Shown here: in pieces, positions 1-8,256 of the stretch
Layout: every line of letters starts with the position of its first letter
How positions within the stretch are numbered: position 1 is the first letter of the stretch
Assembly: GCA_028281325.1 (NCBI GenBank)
Contig: JANQKC010000010.1
Coordinates: 368,935 to 432,934, forward strand
Source of the DNA: Alphaproteobacteria bacterium
GTDB lineage: Bacteria > Pseudomonadota > Alphaproteobacteria > UBA8366
Direction of reading: 5' to 3'
DNA length: 64,000 nucleotides
Notes under the pieces: model-generated
Told to the model about the DNA's origin: nothing
What the model saw: only the letters and a program-made list of their open reading frames with translations
Database searches by the model: none
Program-made: the position numbers and the translations under genes

Positions 1-744
1 AATGCTGACCAAATTGGCCGCCTCAGGGCGGCCTTCCAGCCCGGCCACTTCGGACGGCAGAGCGTCCGGATCAGTCTTCGCCTTGCGAATCTTAAGTGCG
101 ATGTCCTCTCGCCCGTCCGTCAAGTTGATGCGGCTGTATTCCGACGGGTCGGACTTCGACATCTTGTTACGACCGTCGCGCAGGGACATGACCCGGGTCG
201 CCGGTCCCAGGATCATCGGTTCGACCAGCGGGAAACAGTCGACGTCGAAATCCGAATTGAATTTCTGCGCGATGTCCCGGCACAGCTCCAGATGCTGTTT
301 CTGATCGTCGCCGACCGGCACATGCGTTCCCTTGTAGGCGAGGATGTCCGCCGCCATCAGGTTGGGATAGGCGTAGAGCCCGACCGAGGCGTTTTCCCGG
401 TGCTTGCCCGCCTTTTCCTTGAACTGGGTCATCCGGTTGAGCCAGCCGAGCCGCGCCACGCAGTTGAAGATCCACGCGAGGCTGGCGTGATCCGGGTTCT
501 GGCTTTGATTGAACAGGATGTTCTTCTCGGGATCGATACCGGCGGCGATCAGCCCGGCGGTCACCTCGCGGGTGCTGGCCAGCAGCTCCGCCGGATCCTG
601 CCACACGGTGATCGCGTGCAGGTCGACGATGCAATAGAGGCATTCGTAGTCGCCCTGCAGGTCGACCCAGTTGCGGATCGCGCCGAGATAGTTGCCGAGA
701 TGGAGGTTGCCGGTGGGCTGAATGCCCGAAAAGATGCGGTTCAT
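1..744 (-). CDS. trpS: Tryptophanyl-tRNA synthetase (3' end cut by window edge)
   Basis: Class I aminoacyl-tRNA synthetase that charges tRNA-Trp with tryptophan in the cytoplasm. Reading back from the ATG at 744, the protein opens [19 protein letters not shown], where the HIGH-type signature appears as HLGN. The class I KMSKS loop is present as [11 protein letters not shown]. About 248 codons are visible against roughly 330 for the family, so the C-terminal anticodon-binding part lies beyond the left edge. It is the last visible gene of a same-strand run mutS-glnD-murJ-(two GrdB-like genes)-trpS. murJ and trpS are usually direct neighbours in alphaproteobacteria, as I recall it. Confidence 0.95.
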   Translation of the reverse strand, partial: MNRIFSGIQPTGNLHLGNYLGAIRNWVDLQGDYECLYCIVDLHAITVWQDPAELLASTREVTAGLIAAGIDPEKNILFNQSQNPDHASLAWIFNCVARLGWLNRMTQFKEKAGKHRENASVGLYAYPNLMAADILAYKGTHVPVGDDQKQHLELCRDIAQKFNSDFDVDCFPLVEPMILGPATRVMSLRDGRNKMSKSDPSEYSRINLTDGREDIALKIRKAKTDPDALPSEVAGLEGRPEAANLVSI

Positions 745-871
745 GGTCTGGTCCCTCGCTTTGGACACGCGGATGATCGGGGGTCCCCGATTTGGACGCG
801 GGGACGGCGAACGCGCGGAGTTATCCCGGCTGCCGGAGCCGCCGTCAAGCATCGTCCAAGCGGGAAGAGGG

Positions 872-2089
872 TCAGCCTTGGCGGTGGCGCTGCGAGCGCG
901 GCACGAACTGGCCGGTGGCGACCTGACGCACGCGCTCGTCCGCGTGCGTGGCCAGCACCGGCTGAAGCGCCAGATAGAAGCGCCCGACCGCGGTTTCGCC
1001 CCAGAACCAGTCGGCCAGTTCGCGCGGGCGGGCCGCGCCCGGCTGGGCCGTCGCCGCTTCGAGATACCAGCTCCGCACGTCCTCGCTGGCCAGCCGGACG
1101 GCTTCGCCCAGCGTCACGTCCGGCAGCGGATTGTCCGGCGTGCCGTCCATGAATCCGTCCAGGAAGCGCACCACGTCCTCGATGTCGCGTTTGCACAGCC
1201 CGAAGGTCGTCCGACCGCGCTCTTCCAGGGCGAAGGCGTACCAGGGCGCCAGGCGCTCGATCTCGGCGAAGACCTCTTCCAACAGCGCCGACCCGGCCTC
1301 GGCCTTGGGCGTCGGCAACGAGACGGGGCAGACCCATCCGGACATGTCGCCGGACGGGCCGCCGGGCGCGTCTTCGGGAAAATCGTCCAGCAGGACCGGG
1401 CCGTCGTCGCGTTCCAGCAGGGCGAGCGCGGTCCGCGCCACCTTGGCCTGGAATTCCGGTTCGTTGGGCGCGCCGAAGGGACGGCCCAGATCGAACGGCA
1501 CCCACAGGAAGCGCGGCGGCCGCATCTGCTCGGTATTCGGCCGGACCAGACTGATCCCCGTCGTCGCGATGCCGTTCGCTTCCAGGTAATGCGCGGCCGC
1601 ACCGACCGCGCGCGTGCAATTGGGTCAGACGGGGCTGAGCAAGACCGCGTTGACCTTGTCCTCCTTCAGCATGCCGGCGAGTTCGACCGCCGTCGGCTCG
1701 ATCTCGTGCGGCAGCCAGCCGGCCCCCATCAGCGAATAGTGGAAGCGCGCCAGCGAGCCGATCTCGCCCGCCGCCGCCATCTCGCGCAGCCGGTCGATCG
1801 GGAAGACCACGTTGGTGTCCTGCTGAAACCCGGTCCGGTCGTAGTTGACCGAGCTGTGCGACATCACCAGGTCCTCGGCCGCCACGTCGCCGGGGATCAC
1901 CCGGTAGCCGGTGTCGCGGATGTCGAAGCTGCGGTCGCCTCGGCGGTGGAGGCCCGCGGTGGTGACGATCGCGATCCGGCGCTCGGCGACCGGCGGCCCG
2001 GTCACCCAGGGCGATGTCTCGAAGGCGTCGCATTCCTTGCCAAGCAGATGCGCGACGTCCACCTCGGGCAGATCGCTGAGCCGCACCAT
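872..2089 (-). CDS. GrdB-like selenoprotein, second of a tandem pair (Sec at in-frame TGA)
   Basis: Member of the glycine/sarcosine/betaine/proline reductase selenoprotein B family, which in classical members attacks C-N bonds of substrates. The ATG at 2089 opens [11 protein letters not shown], and the frame runs to an in-frame TGA at 1627-1625. It continues without interruption to a TGA at 874-872, about 405 residues in all. The internal TGA lies in [11 protein letters not shown], giving a U-x-x-C redox motif at residues 155-158; classical GrdB has UGTCTR at the equivalent place. A 6-bp hairpin with a GGT-containing loop sits 17-37 nt after the TGA. The ATG lies 3 nt after the stop of the paralogue upstream, so the pair is probably translationally coupled. 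Gene callers will split it into two ORFs. The substrate is unknown, and no grdA/C/D or sel genes are in the window. Confidence 0.8.
1591..1627 (-). promoter_or_regulatory. Candidate bacterial SECIS element with Sec TGA codon (gene 872-2089)
   Basis: The TGA is at 1627-1625. From position +17 (T of TGA = +1) the strand can fold a perfect GCGCGG/CCGCGC stem (1611-1606 with 1596-1591) closing a 9-nt loop TCGGTGCGG. The loop carries GGT at +25 to +27. Bacterial SECIS elements read by SelB lie immediately 3' of the UGA, with a small apical loop holding exposed G residues, so distance and loop both fit. Folding was done by eye only. Confidence 0.6.
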
Positions 2090-2092
2090 CGC

Positions 2093-3316
2093 CTAAGTGT
2101 CCCGAACCAGATGCTCGTGCGTCCGCGGCACCAGCGCCTTGTGACCGAGCAGTTGCATCATGCCGCCGTCGAGGGTCCGGCAGGTCGCGGCCAGTTGGCG
2201 CACCAGCGCGCCCGCCGCCGTATCCCGCCAGTACCAGTCGTTCAGCACGCCGCCGCCGCTGGGACCCGGTTGCGCGGTCGCGGCCTCGAAATACCAGGCC
2301 TTGATGTCGTCGGACGCGAATTTGAGCAGTTGCGGCAAGGCGATGTCCTCGCGCGGGCTGGCGACCGAGGGGTCGTCGATGAAATCGGCCAGAAGCTTGG
2401 CCGCCACGTCGATATCGAGCCCGCTCAAGCCCACGGTGGTCCGGCCGCGCTTCTCCAGCGCCACCTGGTACCAGGGGCGGAGCTGGTCGATCTCGGCGAG
2501 CACGGCGGCCAGCGCGCTGTCGGGCGCGGCATCCTCCGCCGGCGGCGTCAGGTTGACCGGACAGACCCAGCCGGACATGTCGCCGGACGACCCGCCGGGC
2601 GCATCCTCGGGAAAATCGGCGATCACCGGCCCTTCCGGCGCAGCGAACAATGCCAGGGCCGCTTCGACCACGCGCCGCTGAAACGCCGGTTCGTCGGGCG
2701 CGCCGATCGGCCGGCCCAGTTCGAACGGCACCCAGAGGGCGCGCGGCGGGTTCAGTTTTTCGGTGTGCTCGCGCACGAGGCTGATCTGCGTGGTGACCAG
2801 CCCTTCTTCTTCGAGATATCGGGAAAGCCCGCCGACGGCGCGCGTGCAGTTCGGTCAGACCGGCGTCAGCAGCACCGCGTTGACCTGGTCCTCCTTCAAC
2901 AGGCCGGCCAACTCGCGGGCGCGCGGCTCCAGTTTCTCCGGCTCGGTCGCGCCCATGAAGGAGTAGTGGAAGGACGCCACCGATCCGATCGTCCCGTCCG
3001 CCGCCAGCTCGTTGAGGCGGTCGATCGGGAACACCACGTTGATATCCTGCTGAAAACCGCTGCGGTCGTAGTTGGTCGAGACATGGCTCATGATCAACTC
3101 CGACGACTCCAGGTCCGCCGGAATCACCCGGTAGTCCGCCGCGCCGGGGCGGAAGGTCTCGTCGCTTTTCCGCGAGAGGCCCGCCGAGGTGATGATCGCC
3201 ACCCGCATCCCGCTCAACGGCGGCGCATCGGTCCAGGGGCTGTCCTCGTAGACGGGGCAGGGCAGATCGAGCAGATGCTCGGCCTCCATTTCGGGAAGAT
3301 CGGCGAGTCGAACCAT
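2093..3316 (-). CDS. GrdB-like selenoprotein, first of a tandem pair (Sec at in-frame TGA)
   Basis: Paralogue of the following gene, same family. The ATG at 3316 is preceded by AAGGA at good spacing and opens MVRLADLPEME. The frame meets an in-frame TGA at 2857-2855 and then continues to TAG at 2095-2093, about 407 residues. The TGA lies in [14 protein letters not shown], so residue 154 is selenocysteine with Cys at +3. Before it lies the shared block [18 protein letters not shown]; after it come the shared [11 protein letters not shown] and [11 protein letters not shown] blocks. The two proteins differ at many positions but keep both halves and the TGA, which argues against simple nonsense mutation. 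It sits about 96 nt downstream of murJ on the same strand. Function beyond a predicted redox selenoprotein is unknown. Confidence 0.8.
2827..2857 (-). promoter_or_regulatory. Candidate SECIS region with Sec TGA codon (gene 2093-3316)
   Basis: TGA at 2857-2855. The downstream sequence can form only a short stem by eye. One option is CGCC/GGCG with a 3-nt loop (2840-2830). The other is GCC/GGC enclosing a loop with GG at +25/+26 (2839-2827), the same offset as GG in the paralogue. It is weaker than the element in the second gene; the positional match of the loop guanines is the main support. Confidence 0.4.
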
Positions 3317-3412
3317 GGATGTTCCTTTTCCACCGCCCAGGACGAGCGGCGTCAGCGTGAAGCGGCGCTAACAAGAGGCCAAAAGCATAGACCGCCGCAA
3401 CGGGGTGTCAAA

Positions 3413-4960
3413 TCAACTCCGCCGTAAGGCCCGCCGAAGATCGGCGATTCGCGCCGCGCCCACGAGCGGCGCGACCGCCGCGAATGTCGCGAGGCCGCAG
3501 GCCACCAACGCCACAAGCGCGGCAATGCGCTCACCGAATCCGCCACGCAGTTGGTCGGCCAAGCCCAAATTGGCGGCCCACAACGCGCCGGCCATGCAGA
3601 GCGCCGCGAAGACGATCCGCGGCACCCGGCGGCGCAACCGCTTGTCGAAGACCAGATGCCCGCGCCGGTGCAGGATCGTCGCCAGGATCGCCGCGTTGAT
3701 CCAGGCCGAGCACGCGGTGGCGAGCGCGATGCCCACATGGGCCAGCACCTGCATCAACACGACCGCGATGCCGATATTGGCGGTCATCGCGACGACCGCG
3801 ACCTTGACCGGCGTCGCCGTGTCCTGCCGCGCGAAGAAACCCGGGGTCAGCGCCTTGATCAGCACATAGGCGGGCAGCCCCAGCGCGAACGCGCCGAGCG
3901 CCCCGGCCGTGGCCGCCGCATCGGCCGCGCTGAAGGCGCCGCGCTCGAACAACACCCGGACGATGGGATCGGGGATCGTGACCAGCGCCGCCGCCGCGGG
4001 CACCGTCAGCAGCAGCGCGAATTCGATGGCGCGGTTCTGGATATCGGCTGCCGCCTCGTCCTCGCCGGCACTGAGATGGCGCGACAGCATCGGCAGCAGC
4101 GCGACGCCGACCGCCACGCCGATCACGCCGAGCGGCAACTGGTTTATCCGGTCGGCGAAATAGAGATAGGACACCGACCCTTCCGGCAGCAGCGAGGCCA
4201 GCACGATATCGATCACCAGATTGACCTGCACCACGCCCGCGCCGATCGCCCCCGGAACCATCAGGACCAGCAGGCGTTTCACACCGGGCGTCAGGCGCGG
4301 ACGCGGCAGCCGGAACAGGATTCCCGCCCGCCGGCAGGCCAGCACCATCCAAAGGAACTGCCCCGCGCCGGCGACCGCGACACCGGTCGCGAGCGCATAA
4401 CCCGGCATCGTGAAGACGCCTTCGCGGATCGCCAGCAAGACGCCGATCAGGACGATGTTCAGCAGAACCGGGGCCGCCGCCGTCGCGGCGAAGCGATGCA
4501 TCGCGTTGAGCATCCCGGCGAGCAGCGCCGTCAGCGCCATGAACATCAGATACGGGAAGGTAAGCTGGGTCAGGTCGACCGCGAGCGCGAATTTTTCCGG
4601 CTGGTCCACAAATCCGGGCGCCAGCGCGTGCATCAGCCACGGCATCGCCAACTGCGCCGCCAGCGTGAAGCACAGCATGACGCTGAGCAGCACCGCCGCG
4701 ACCGACGCGGCGAAGGCGCGCGCGGGAACCGGTCCGTCCTTGGTCAGCCGGTCGGTATAGAGCGGCACGAAGGCCGCGTTGAAAGCGCCTTCGGCAAACA
4801 GACGCCTGAAGAAATTGGGAAACTTGAAGGCGACGAAAAAGGCGTCCGCCACCATGCCCGCGCCGATGATCCCCGCGAAGAGAACGTCCCGGCAGAACCC
4901 GAGGACGCGGCTGACCATCGTCCAACTGCCCAGGGTCGCAATCGCGCGGAACAGGGTCAT
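3413..4960 (-). CDS. murJ: Lipid II flippase MurJ (MviN)
   Basis: MOP-superfamily membrane protein that flips lipid II across the inner membrane for peptidoglycan synthesis. It has 515 residues, normal for the family, and opens MTLFRAIATLGSWTMVSRVLGF. Family landmarks follow: FRRLFAEGAFNAAFVPLYT near residue 55, and about 14 hydrophobic segments. The start ATG at 4960 is the obvious one, because the conserved N-terminal helix begins almost at once. It lies between glnD/DUF3126 upstream and the GrdB-like pair downstream, all on the minus strand. Confidence 0.95.
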   Translation of the reverse strand: MTLFRAIATLGSWTMVSRVLGFCRDVLFAGIIGAGMVADAFFVAFKFPNFFRRLFAEGAFNAAFVPLYTDRLTKDGPVPARAFAASVAAVLLSVMLCFTLAAQLAMPWLMHALAPGFVDQPEKFALAVDLTQLTFPYLMFMALTALLAGMLNAMHRFAATAAAPVLLNIVLIGVLLAIREGVFTMPGYALATGVAVAGAGQFLWMVLACRRAGILFRLPRPRLTPGVKRLLVLMVPGAIGAGVVQVNLVIDIVLASLLPEGSVSYLYFADRINQLPLGVIGVAVGVALLPMLSRHLSAGEDEAAADIQNRAIEFALLLTVPAAAALVTIPDPIVRVLFERGAFSAADAAATAGALGAFALGLPAYVLIKALTPGFFARQDTATPVKVAVVAMTANIGIAVVLMQVLAHVGIALATACSAWINAAILATILHRRGHLVFDKRLRRRVPRIVFAALCMAGALWAANLGLADQLRGGFGERIAALVALVACGLATFAAVAPLVGAARIADLRRALRRS

Positions 4961-5069
4961 GGCGGTTGTCTACCCGATCCGCCGCACAAGAAGAAATGCC
5001 GCGTGGCGACGGTGTCGGACGCCCGGCGGCACCCGTTTGCGGCGCGGTCGGATTTCCGGTGGCACGGAA

Positions 5070-5291
5070 CTACGGCGCCGGGGGAAGATCCATCTCCAGG
5101 ATGGCCATCTGGAAGGCATAGGAAATTTCGCCGTCATCCTCGTCCACGTCGCGGTAGATGATCGCGATGAATTCCTCGCCGAGGCTGACCTCGACCGACC
5201 CATCCATCTTGGGCTTGCCCAGCCGGATCCGCTGCGATCCAAACAGCTCACGGAGATACGCCTGCAATCGCACGACTTCTGACTGTTCCAT
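5070..5291 (-). CDS. DUF3126 family protein
   Basis: A 73-residue soluble protein opening MEQSEVVRLQAYLRELFGS with a mixed alpha/beta pattern and an acidic centre (DVDEDDGE). It matches my memory of DUF3126, a small family restricted to alphaproteobacteria with no established function. An AGGAGGC Shine-Dalgarno motif stands just before the ATG at 5291. It lies between glnD and murJ, a place I associate with this family, but no activity can be inferred from the sequence. Confidence 0.75.
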   Translation of the reverse strand: MEQSEVVRLQAYLRELFGSQRIRLGKPKMDGSVEVSLGEEFIAIIYRDVDEDDGEISYAFQMAILEMDLPPAP

Positions 5292-5384
5292 AATGCCTCC
5301 TAGCGTTGACGCCGCACGGATTCTGCCGCAGGCGGCCCCATCAATACGGTCAAATACGGGAAAATTCCATCTTTACGGCGAACT

Positions 5385-8216
5385 CTATTCCGCCGCCCCC
5401 GCGGCGACTTTCGCGGCGCGCGCCCGGGTGGCGCGTTTCTTACGCGGTTTGGCGGCGGGTTGGCAATCGGGATCGGCCAACGCTTCCAACAAATGCGTGC
5501 GAATCTGCTCCAACTTGGCGGGATGCTCGACCTTCAGGCCGAACACGTCCTTCACATAGAAGACGTCGACGACCTGTTCGCCATAGGTCGAGATCTTCGC
5601 CGCGAAAATCTGCAGGCTGAGGTCGGCGACCGCACGCGTCACGTCATACAACAGGCCCGGCCGGTCACGACCGTTCACCTCGATCAACGTATGCCGGTTC
5701 GACGCCTTGTTGTCGATCAGGACACGCGGCGCCACCTTGAAGACGTCGGTCCGGGTCGGGTAACCCTGGCGCTTGCGCAGTTCGGTCATCGGCCGCAGAC
5801 GGCCCGACAAGGTCTGTTCGATCAGCACCGACAGCTTGGCCAGCTTGTCCGGCCGCGCGAACGCCGCTTCATCCGCGTCCTGGACCAGGAAACTGTCGAG
5901 CGCCATGCCGTTGTTCAGCGTGTTGATCTTGGCGTCGACGATATTCGCGCCGGACACCGCCAGCGCCCCGGCGATGCGGCTGAACAGGCCCGGATGGTCG
6001 GCCGTGTAGATGGTGATTTCCGTGACGGCCCGTTCCGAATGCACCTGCCGGTCGATGCTGAGCGGTTGTCCCGCCGCCTCGGCTTCGCGGATGAACCGGG
6101 CATGATTCTCCAGCGCCTCGGCGTCGTAGGACAGCCAATAGGCCGGATGGCCACGTTCGATATGGGCGTCGATATCCGCCGCCGGCCAATCCGCGAGGTC
6201 GTCGCGCAAGGCGGCGACGGCCGCATCCACCTGCGCGTCGCGGCCTTTGGTCGAATGCCCGCCCGACATCACCGCTTCGGCCCGATAGTACAGGTCGCGC
6301 AGCAGCGTGGCCTTCCAATTGTTCCACCGCCCCGGCCCGACCGCGCGGATATCGGCGACCGTCAAGCAAACCAAGAGGCGCAGACGCTCCGGCGACTTCA
6401 CCACATCGACGAAATCCCGGATCGTCTTCGGATCGGACAGGTCGCGCTTGAAGGCGACATTGCTCATCAGCAAGTGGTAGCGCACCAGCCAACTCACGGT
6501 TTCGGTCTGTTCCGGCGTGAGGCCCAGGCGCGGGCACAGCGTATCGGCGATCTCCGCGCCCAGCACCGAATGATCGCCGCCGCGGCCCTTGGCGATGTCG
6601 TGCAGCAGCACCGCGACATACAACACCTCGCGCGACAACACCTTGTGGATCACCTCGGTCGACAGCGGGTGATCGTCGGCCAGCTCGCCGCGCTCGATCC
6701 GGTTGAGGATGCCGATCGCGCGGATGGTATGCTCGTCCGTCGTGTAGACGTGATACATGTCGTATTGCATCTGGGCCACGACACGTCCGAAATCGGTAAT
6801 GAACTTGCCGAACACGCCGGCTTCGTTCAGGCGGCGTAAGGCCACCTCGGGGTTCTTCTCCGCCGCCAGGATGTTGAGAAAGATGCGGTTCGCTTCAGGA
6901 TCGTCACGCAGTTTCTTATTGATGCGGCGCAAGCTCCGGGTGATCAGGCGCAACGCCTCCGGATGAATGTCGAGCGACCGGCGGTGCGCCACCTCGAACA
7001 GGCGCAGCATGTCGACCGGGTTCTCGGCGAAATGCTTATCGTTCGGCACGGTCAGCCGGCCGCCTTCGACGAGAAACCCTTCGATTTCGCGCTGGAAAAA
7101 TCCGGTCGGCAAACGCAGCAGGCTTCGCCGTTGATGCCGCGCCTCAAGCGCCGCACAGAAGATCCGCGTCAGGTCGCCGATATCCTTCGCGACCAGGAAG
7201 TAGTGCTTCATGAAGCGCTCGACATCCGACGAGCCGGCGTGATCGCGATAGCCCATGCGGGTCGCCAGTTCCGGCTGCAGGTCGAAGGTCAGGCGCTCCT
7301 CCGGCCGGTCGGTGAGATAGTGCAGGTGGCAGCGCACCGTCCACAGGAAGTTCTGCGCCTTGTCGAACAGCGCCACTTCCTCCTTGGTGAACAACCCTTC
7401 GTCGATCAGCAGCGCGACGTCATCGACGCCGTAGAGATACTTGGCGAGCCAGAACATCGTGTGCAGATCGCGCAGCCCGCCCTTGCCGTCCTTGACGTTC
7501 GGTTCCAGCACATAGCGCGAATCGCCCATGCGAAGATGCCGCTCGTCGCGTTCGCGCAGTTTGGCCTCGACGAAATCCGGCCCGGTGCCGGCCGCGACCT
7601 CGGCGCGGAACCGCGCCCGCAACTCGCGGAACAAGGCTTGTTCGCCCCAGACGAAGCGCGATTCGAGCAGGCCTGTGCGGATCGTCATGTCCGCCTTGGC
7701 CTGGCGGATACAATCGTCGATCGACCGGGTCGCATGCCCGACCTTCAGACCCAGGTCCCACAGGGTGTAAAGGATATGTTCGATGATCTGTTCGCTGCGC
7801 GGCGTCTGCTTGTAGGGCAGCAGGAACAGCAGGTCGACATCCGACTTCGGCGCCAGCTCGCCCCGCCCATACCCGCCGTAGGCGACGATCGACAACTGCT
7901 CGCCCGCCGTCGGGTTGGCGGCGGGATAGATGTAATCGGCCGCGATATCGTAGATCACGCGGATCAACTGATCCATCAGGAAACAATGGCCCTGAACCGC
8001 GAGCGTGCCGTTTTGATCCGCGTCGAAGCGGCGGCGGATTTCCGCGCCGCCGTCCGCCAGCGCCGTGCGGTAGAATTCCAGCATGGCTTGCGGTCGGTCG
8101 CTCTCGGAGAGGCCCCCGTCCAGCACCGCCAGCGCCGCTTCCTGCAGCGCGGCGCGATCGATAATCGCGCGTTTTTTCCGCAGCCGTTCCATCGCTAAGT
8201 CATGCGTCAGCTTCAC
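5385..8216 (-). CDS. glnD: [Protein-PII] uridylyltransferase/uridylyl-removing enzyme
   Basis: Bifunctional nitrogen sensor that uridylylates PII proteins when glutamine is low and removes UMP when it is high. It has 943 residues. The nucleotidyltransferase motif GGYGRGELAPKSDVDLLFLL appears near residue 120. An HD hydrolase motif follows in the middle (VLLHDIAKGRGGDHS), and two C-terminal ACT domains bind glutamine (TADHPGLFSRIAGAL and NGRDRPGLLYDVTRA). The start used is GTG at 8216; an ATG eight codons in (8192) is an alternative. The C-terminus is Ala/Arg/Lys rich. It sits 40 nt downstream of mutS on the same strand, a common alphaproteobacterial pairing. Confidence 0.95.
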   Translation of the reverse strand: MKLTHDLAMERLRKKRAIIDRAALQEAALAVLDGGLSESDRPQAMLEFYRTALADGGAEIRRRFDADQNGTLAVQGHCFLMDQLIRVIYDIAADYIYPAANPTAGEQLSIVAYGGYGRGELAPKSDVDLLFLLPYKQTPRSEQIIEHILYTLWDLGLKVGHATRSIDDCIRQAKADMTIRTGLLESRFVWGEQALFRELRARFRAEVAAGTGPDFVEAKLRERDERHLRMGDSRYVLEPNVKDGKGGLRDLHTMFWLAKYLYGVDDVALLIDEGLFTKEEVALFDKAQNFLWTVRCHLHYLTDRPEERLTFDLQPELATRMGYRDHAGSSDVERFMKHYFLVAKDIGDLTRIFCAALEARHQRRSLLRLPTGFFQREIEGFLVEGGRLTVPNDKHFAENPVDMLRLFEVAHRRSLDIHPEALRLITRSLRRINKKLRDDPEANRIFLNILAAEKNPEVALRRLNEAGVFGKFITDFGRVVAQMQYDMYHVYTTDEHTIRAIGILNRIERGELADDHPLSTEVIHKVLSREVLYVAVLLHDIAKGRGGDHSVLGAEIADTLCPRLGLTPEQTETVSWLVRYHLLMSNVAFKRDLSDPKTIRDFVDVVKSPERLRLLVCLTVADIRAVGPGRWNNWKATLLRDLYYRAEAVMSGGHSTKGRDAQVDAAVAALRDDLADWPAADIDAHIERGHPAYWLSYDAEALENHARFIREAEAAGQPLSIDRQVHSERAVTEITIYTADHPGLFSRIAGALAVSGANIVDAKINTLNNGMALDSFLVQDADEAAFARPDKLAKLSVLIEQTLSGRLRPMTELRKRQGYPTRTDVFKVAPRVLIDNKASNRHTLIEVNGRDRPGLLYDVTRAVADLSLQIFAAKISTYGEQVVDVFYVKDVFGLKVEHPAKLEQIRTHLLEALADPDCQPAAKPRKKRATRARAAKVAAGAAE

Positions 8217-8256
8217 CCGAAATGCAAGGAAAACGAATGCTTTCCGGCGGGCCGGG

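Noticed and set aside
872..3316. Interpretation as two nonsense-mutated pseudogenes
   Set aside because: Both paralogues have TGA at the identical codon in a redox motif, downstream halves stay conserved, and no other disruption is present.
741..3374. 877-codon minus-strand frame spanning both GrdB-like genes
   Set aside because: Out of frame with the conserved blocks; low-complexity composition. It is open only because of high GC content.
722..3427. Very long plus-strand reading frame (about 900 codons) opposite the GrdB-like genes
   Set aside because: Arg/Gly/Ala/Pro-rich antisense frame typical of high-GC DNA; no family resemblance, and real genes with motifs occupy the other strand.
5460..6839. 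Plus-strand frames opposite glnD and mutS
   Set aside because: Antisense shadows with no signal, domain or Shine-Dalgarno support.
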